From positions 1-6,296 of the forward strand of contig JAQGKJ010000214.1 of NCBI GenBank assembly GCA_028290165.1: a stretch of DNA of 6,296 nt, given 5' to 3'. A model generated the notes under the pieces. It did no database searches, was not told the DNA's origin, and saw only the letters and a list, made by a program, of their open reading frames with translations. Origin of the DNA: Bradyrhizobium sp. (GTDB taxonomy: Bacteria > Pseudomonadota > Alphaproteobacteria > Rhizobiales > Xanthobacteraceae). Made by a program: the position numbers and the translations under genes. Positions within the stretch are counted from its first letter, which is position 1; each line of letters starts with the position of its first letter. Shown here piece after piece: positions 5,177 through 6,296 of the stretch.

Positions 5177-6296
5177 TGTTTCGTCGCCACCTTTAAGTAA
5201 GGTACCGGAGAGCTTTCGCCAAGCCTCAAGGCAAAGATCAATGTCCGCATCCGACGTAGACCAGCCCAGACTGAGCCGCACCGCTCCCTGCGCCAGTTTC
5301 GGGCCGAATCCCATGGCTTGCAGCACGTGCGACGGTTGAACCTTCCCTGAGGAACAAGCAGAACCAGAGGAAACGGCGATCCCGGCGAGGTCGAAGCCGA
5401 TCACCGCGGTCTCCGCTTTGAGCCCTGGTGGAACCGTAAACAGCGTGGTATTCGGCAGGCGCGACGCGTCATCAGAGAAGACGATGCCGTCGCCCGATTG
5501 CCGCAGTCCCGCTTCAAGCCGGTTTCGCAGGCCCTCTAGACGAACGGCGTCTTTCTCCAGGGCCCCCATGGCGGCCTTCGCGGCGGCCCCAAAGCCCGCA
5601 ATCCCCGCGACATTCTCGGTCCCCGCCCGGTGCCCCCGTTCCTGACCGCCGCCGCGCAGCAGCGGTTCAAATCCCAAGAGTCCCTCGGCAAGAACCAAGG
5701 CGCCCACACCCTTGGGACCGCCGATCTTGTGCGCCGAAAGCGTCACTAGATCGGCATTCATCACGTTGATATCAAAGGGTATTTTTCCGAAGGCCTGGAT
5801 CGCGTCGACATGCAGCAGGCTGCCCGCGGCATGGACGATCTCGGCCGCATCCCTAACCGGCTGGATCGCGCCGGTTTCGTTGTTGGCTGACATCACCGAC
5901 ACCAGCGCGGGAGGCCCGCTTGCGAGCGCCGCGCGCAGATGGTCGAGGTCCAACAGCCCGGATTTCGTCACCTCGACGGTGCCGATCGCGGCGGTTGGAA
6001 ACCGTCCACCCGCAAGCACGGAGACGTGCTCGATGGCCGAGACCAACAACCTCGTGACCGGAACCCCGGAAGCTCGCCGCAAGCCCGGTGTCAGCGCCAG
6101 CGCATTGGCCTCAGTCCCACCTGAGGTGAAGACGACATTTCGCGGCAGCGCGCCGAGCGCGGCTGAGATCGAGGCCCGGGCCTCCTCGACCAACCGGCGG
6201 GCCTGCCGGCCCTCGGCATGGACCGAGGAGGGATTGCCCTGGATATCCCATGCCGCGGCCATCGCTTCCCGGGCCTCCCGGCGAAGCGGCGTCGTC
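5159..6296 (-). CDS. sufS2: Group I (NifS/IscS-like) cysteine desulfurase of the suf operon, 5' end outside window
   Basis: A second PLP-dependent cysteine desulfurase, supplying persulfide sulfur for Fe-S clusters and possibly other sulfur-transfer pathways. Codons are open to the window edge, beginning TTPLRREAREAMAAAW, which is the usual NifS/IscS N-terminus lacking about ten residues (normally ending in DxNATT). The Met codon at 6262 is therefore internal, not the start. Counted from it, the motifs are NPSSVHAEGR (10-19), SGGTEANALA (47-56), the PLP-stacking histidine in AIEHVSV (His79), NNETGAIQP (127-135), the PLP lysine in LSAHKIGGPKG (Lys179), RAGTEN (212-217) and the catalytic cysteine in SSGSACSSGKV (Cys303). 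The longer serine-rich cysteine loop separates this group I enzyme from the group II SufS at 128-1375. The stop lies 84 nt before sufB. Calling it sufS2 follows rhizobial operons; nifS or iscS is equally defensible by family. Confidence 0.93.
   Translation of the reverse strand, partial: TTPLRREAREAMAAAWDIQGNPSSVHAEGRQARRLVEEARASISAALGALPRNVVFTSGGTEANALALTPGLRRASGVPVTRLLVSAIEHVSVLAGGRFPTAAIGTVEVTKSGLLDLDHLRAALASGPPALVSVMSANNETGAIQPVRDAAEIVHAAGSLLHVDAIQAFGKIPFDINVMNADLVTLSAHKIGGPKGVGALVLAEGLLGFEPLLRGGGQERGHRAGTENVAGIAGFGAAAKAAMGALEKDAVRLEGLRNRLEAGLRQSGDGIVFSDDASRLPNTTLFTVPPGLKAETAVIGFDLAGIAVSSGSACSSGKVQPSHVLQAMGFGPKLAQGAVRLSLGWSTSDADIDLCLEAWRKLSGTLLKGGDETLLERF

Noticed and set aside
6260..6262. 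Met codon as start of the group I desulfurase
   Set aside because: The frame continues upstream as TTPLRREARE, the conserved NifS/IscS N-terminus, to the window edge, so this Met is internal.
1..6296. CRISPR array, tRNA/rRNA, insertion sequence, or phage/defence system
   Set aside because: The window is almost completely explained by conserved suf genes; no spaced direct repeats, transposase, integrase or RNA gene signature is visible.

Overview
The window lies inside a SUF iron-sulfur cluster assembly operon, read entirely on the minus strand. High GC, strong protein conservation, a sufS2-B-C-D-S1-sufT gene order and an intergenic palindrome of a type I associate with Bradyrhizobium and Rhodopseudomonas genomes all point to an alphaproteobacterium. 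The Bradyrhizobium group (Nitrobacteraceae) is the best guess; genus and species cannot be fixed from this sequence.

Layout in transcription order, from high to low coordinates: (1) a NifS/IscS-like group I cysteine desulfurase, 5159-6296, missing only its extreme N-terminus at the window edge; (2) an 84-nt gap with a near-palindrome over the desulfurase stop codon and a hairpin beside the sufB ribosome binding site; (3) sufB, 3593-5074; (4) a 122-nt gap almost filled by two mirror-image palindromic repeat units, 3486-3589; (5) sufC, 2718-3470; (6) sufD, 1372-2697; (7) sufS, a group II cysteine desulfurase, 128-1375; (8) the first 43 codons of a DUF59/SufT-like gene running off the low-coordinate end. 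The lower junctions are tight: sufC-sufD are 20 nt apart, and sufD-sufS and sufS-sufT each overlap by 4 nt.

How the genes work together: the desulfurases take sulfur from cysteine as an enzyme-bound persulfide. SufB, SufC and SufD form the SufBC2D scaffold, on which clusters are built with SufC ATPase activity. The DUF59 protein is a maturation or transfer accessory factor. No SufE/SufU sulfur shuttle or A-type carrier (SufA) is in the window; they would have to lie elsewhere, with a carrier plausible just beyond the low-coordinate end.

All genes look intact, with their catalytic residues present. I see no undescribed biological system here. The points worth a second look are regulatory or structural: an Irr-box-like dyad upstream of sufB, the repeat pair that splits sufB from sufC, the hairpin at the sufB ribosome binding site, and a perfect 24-bp palindrome inside sufD.
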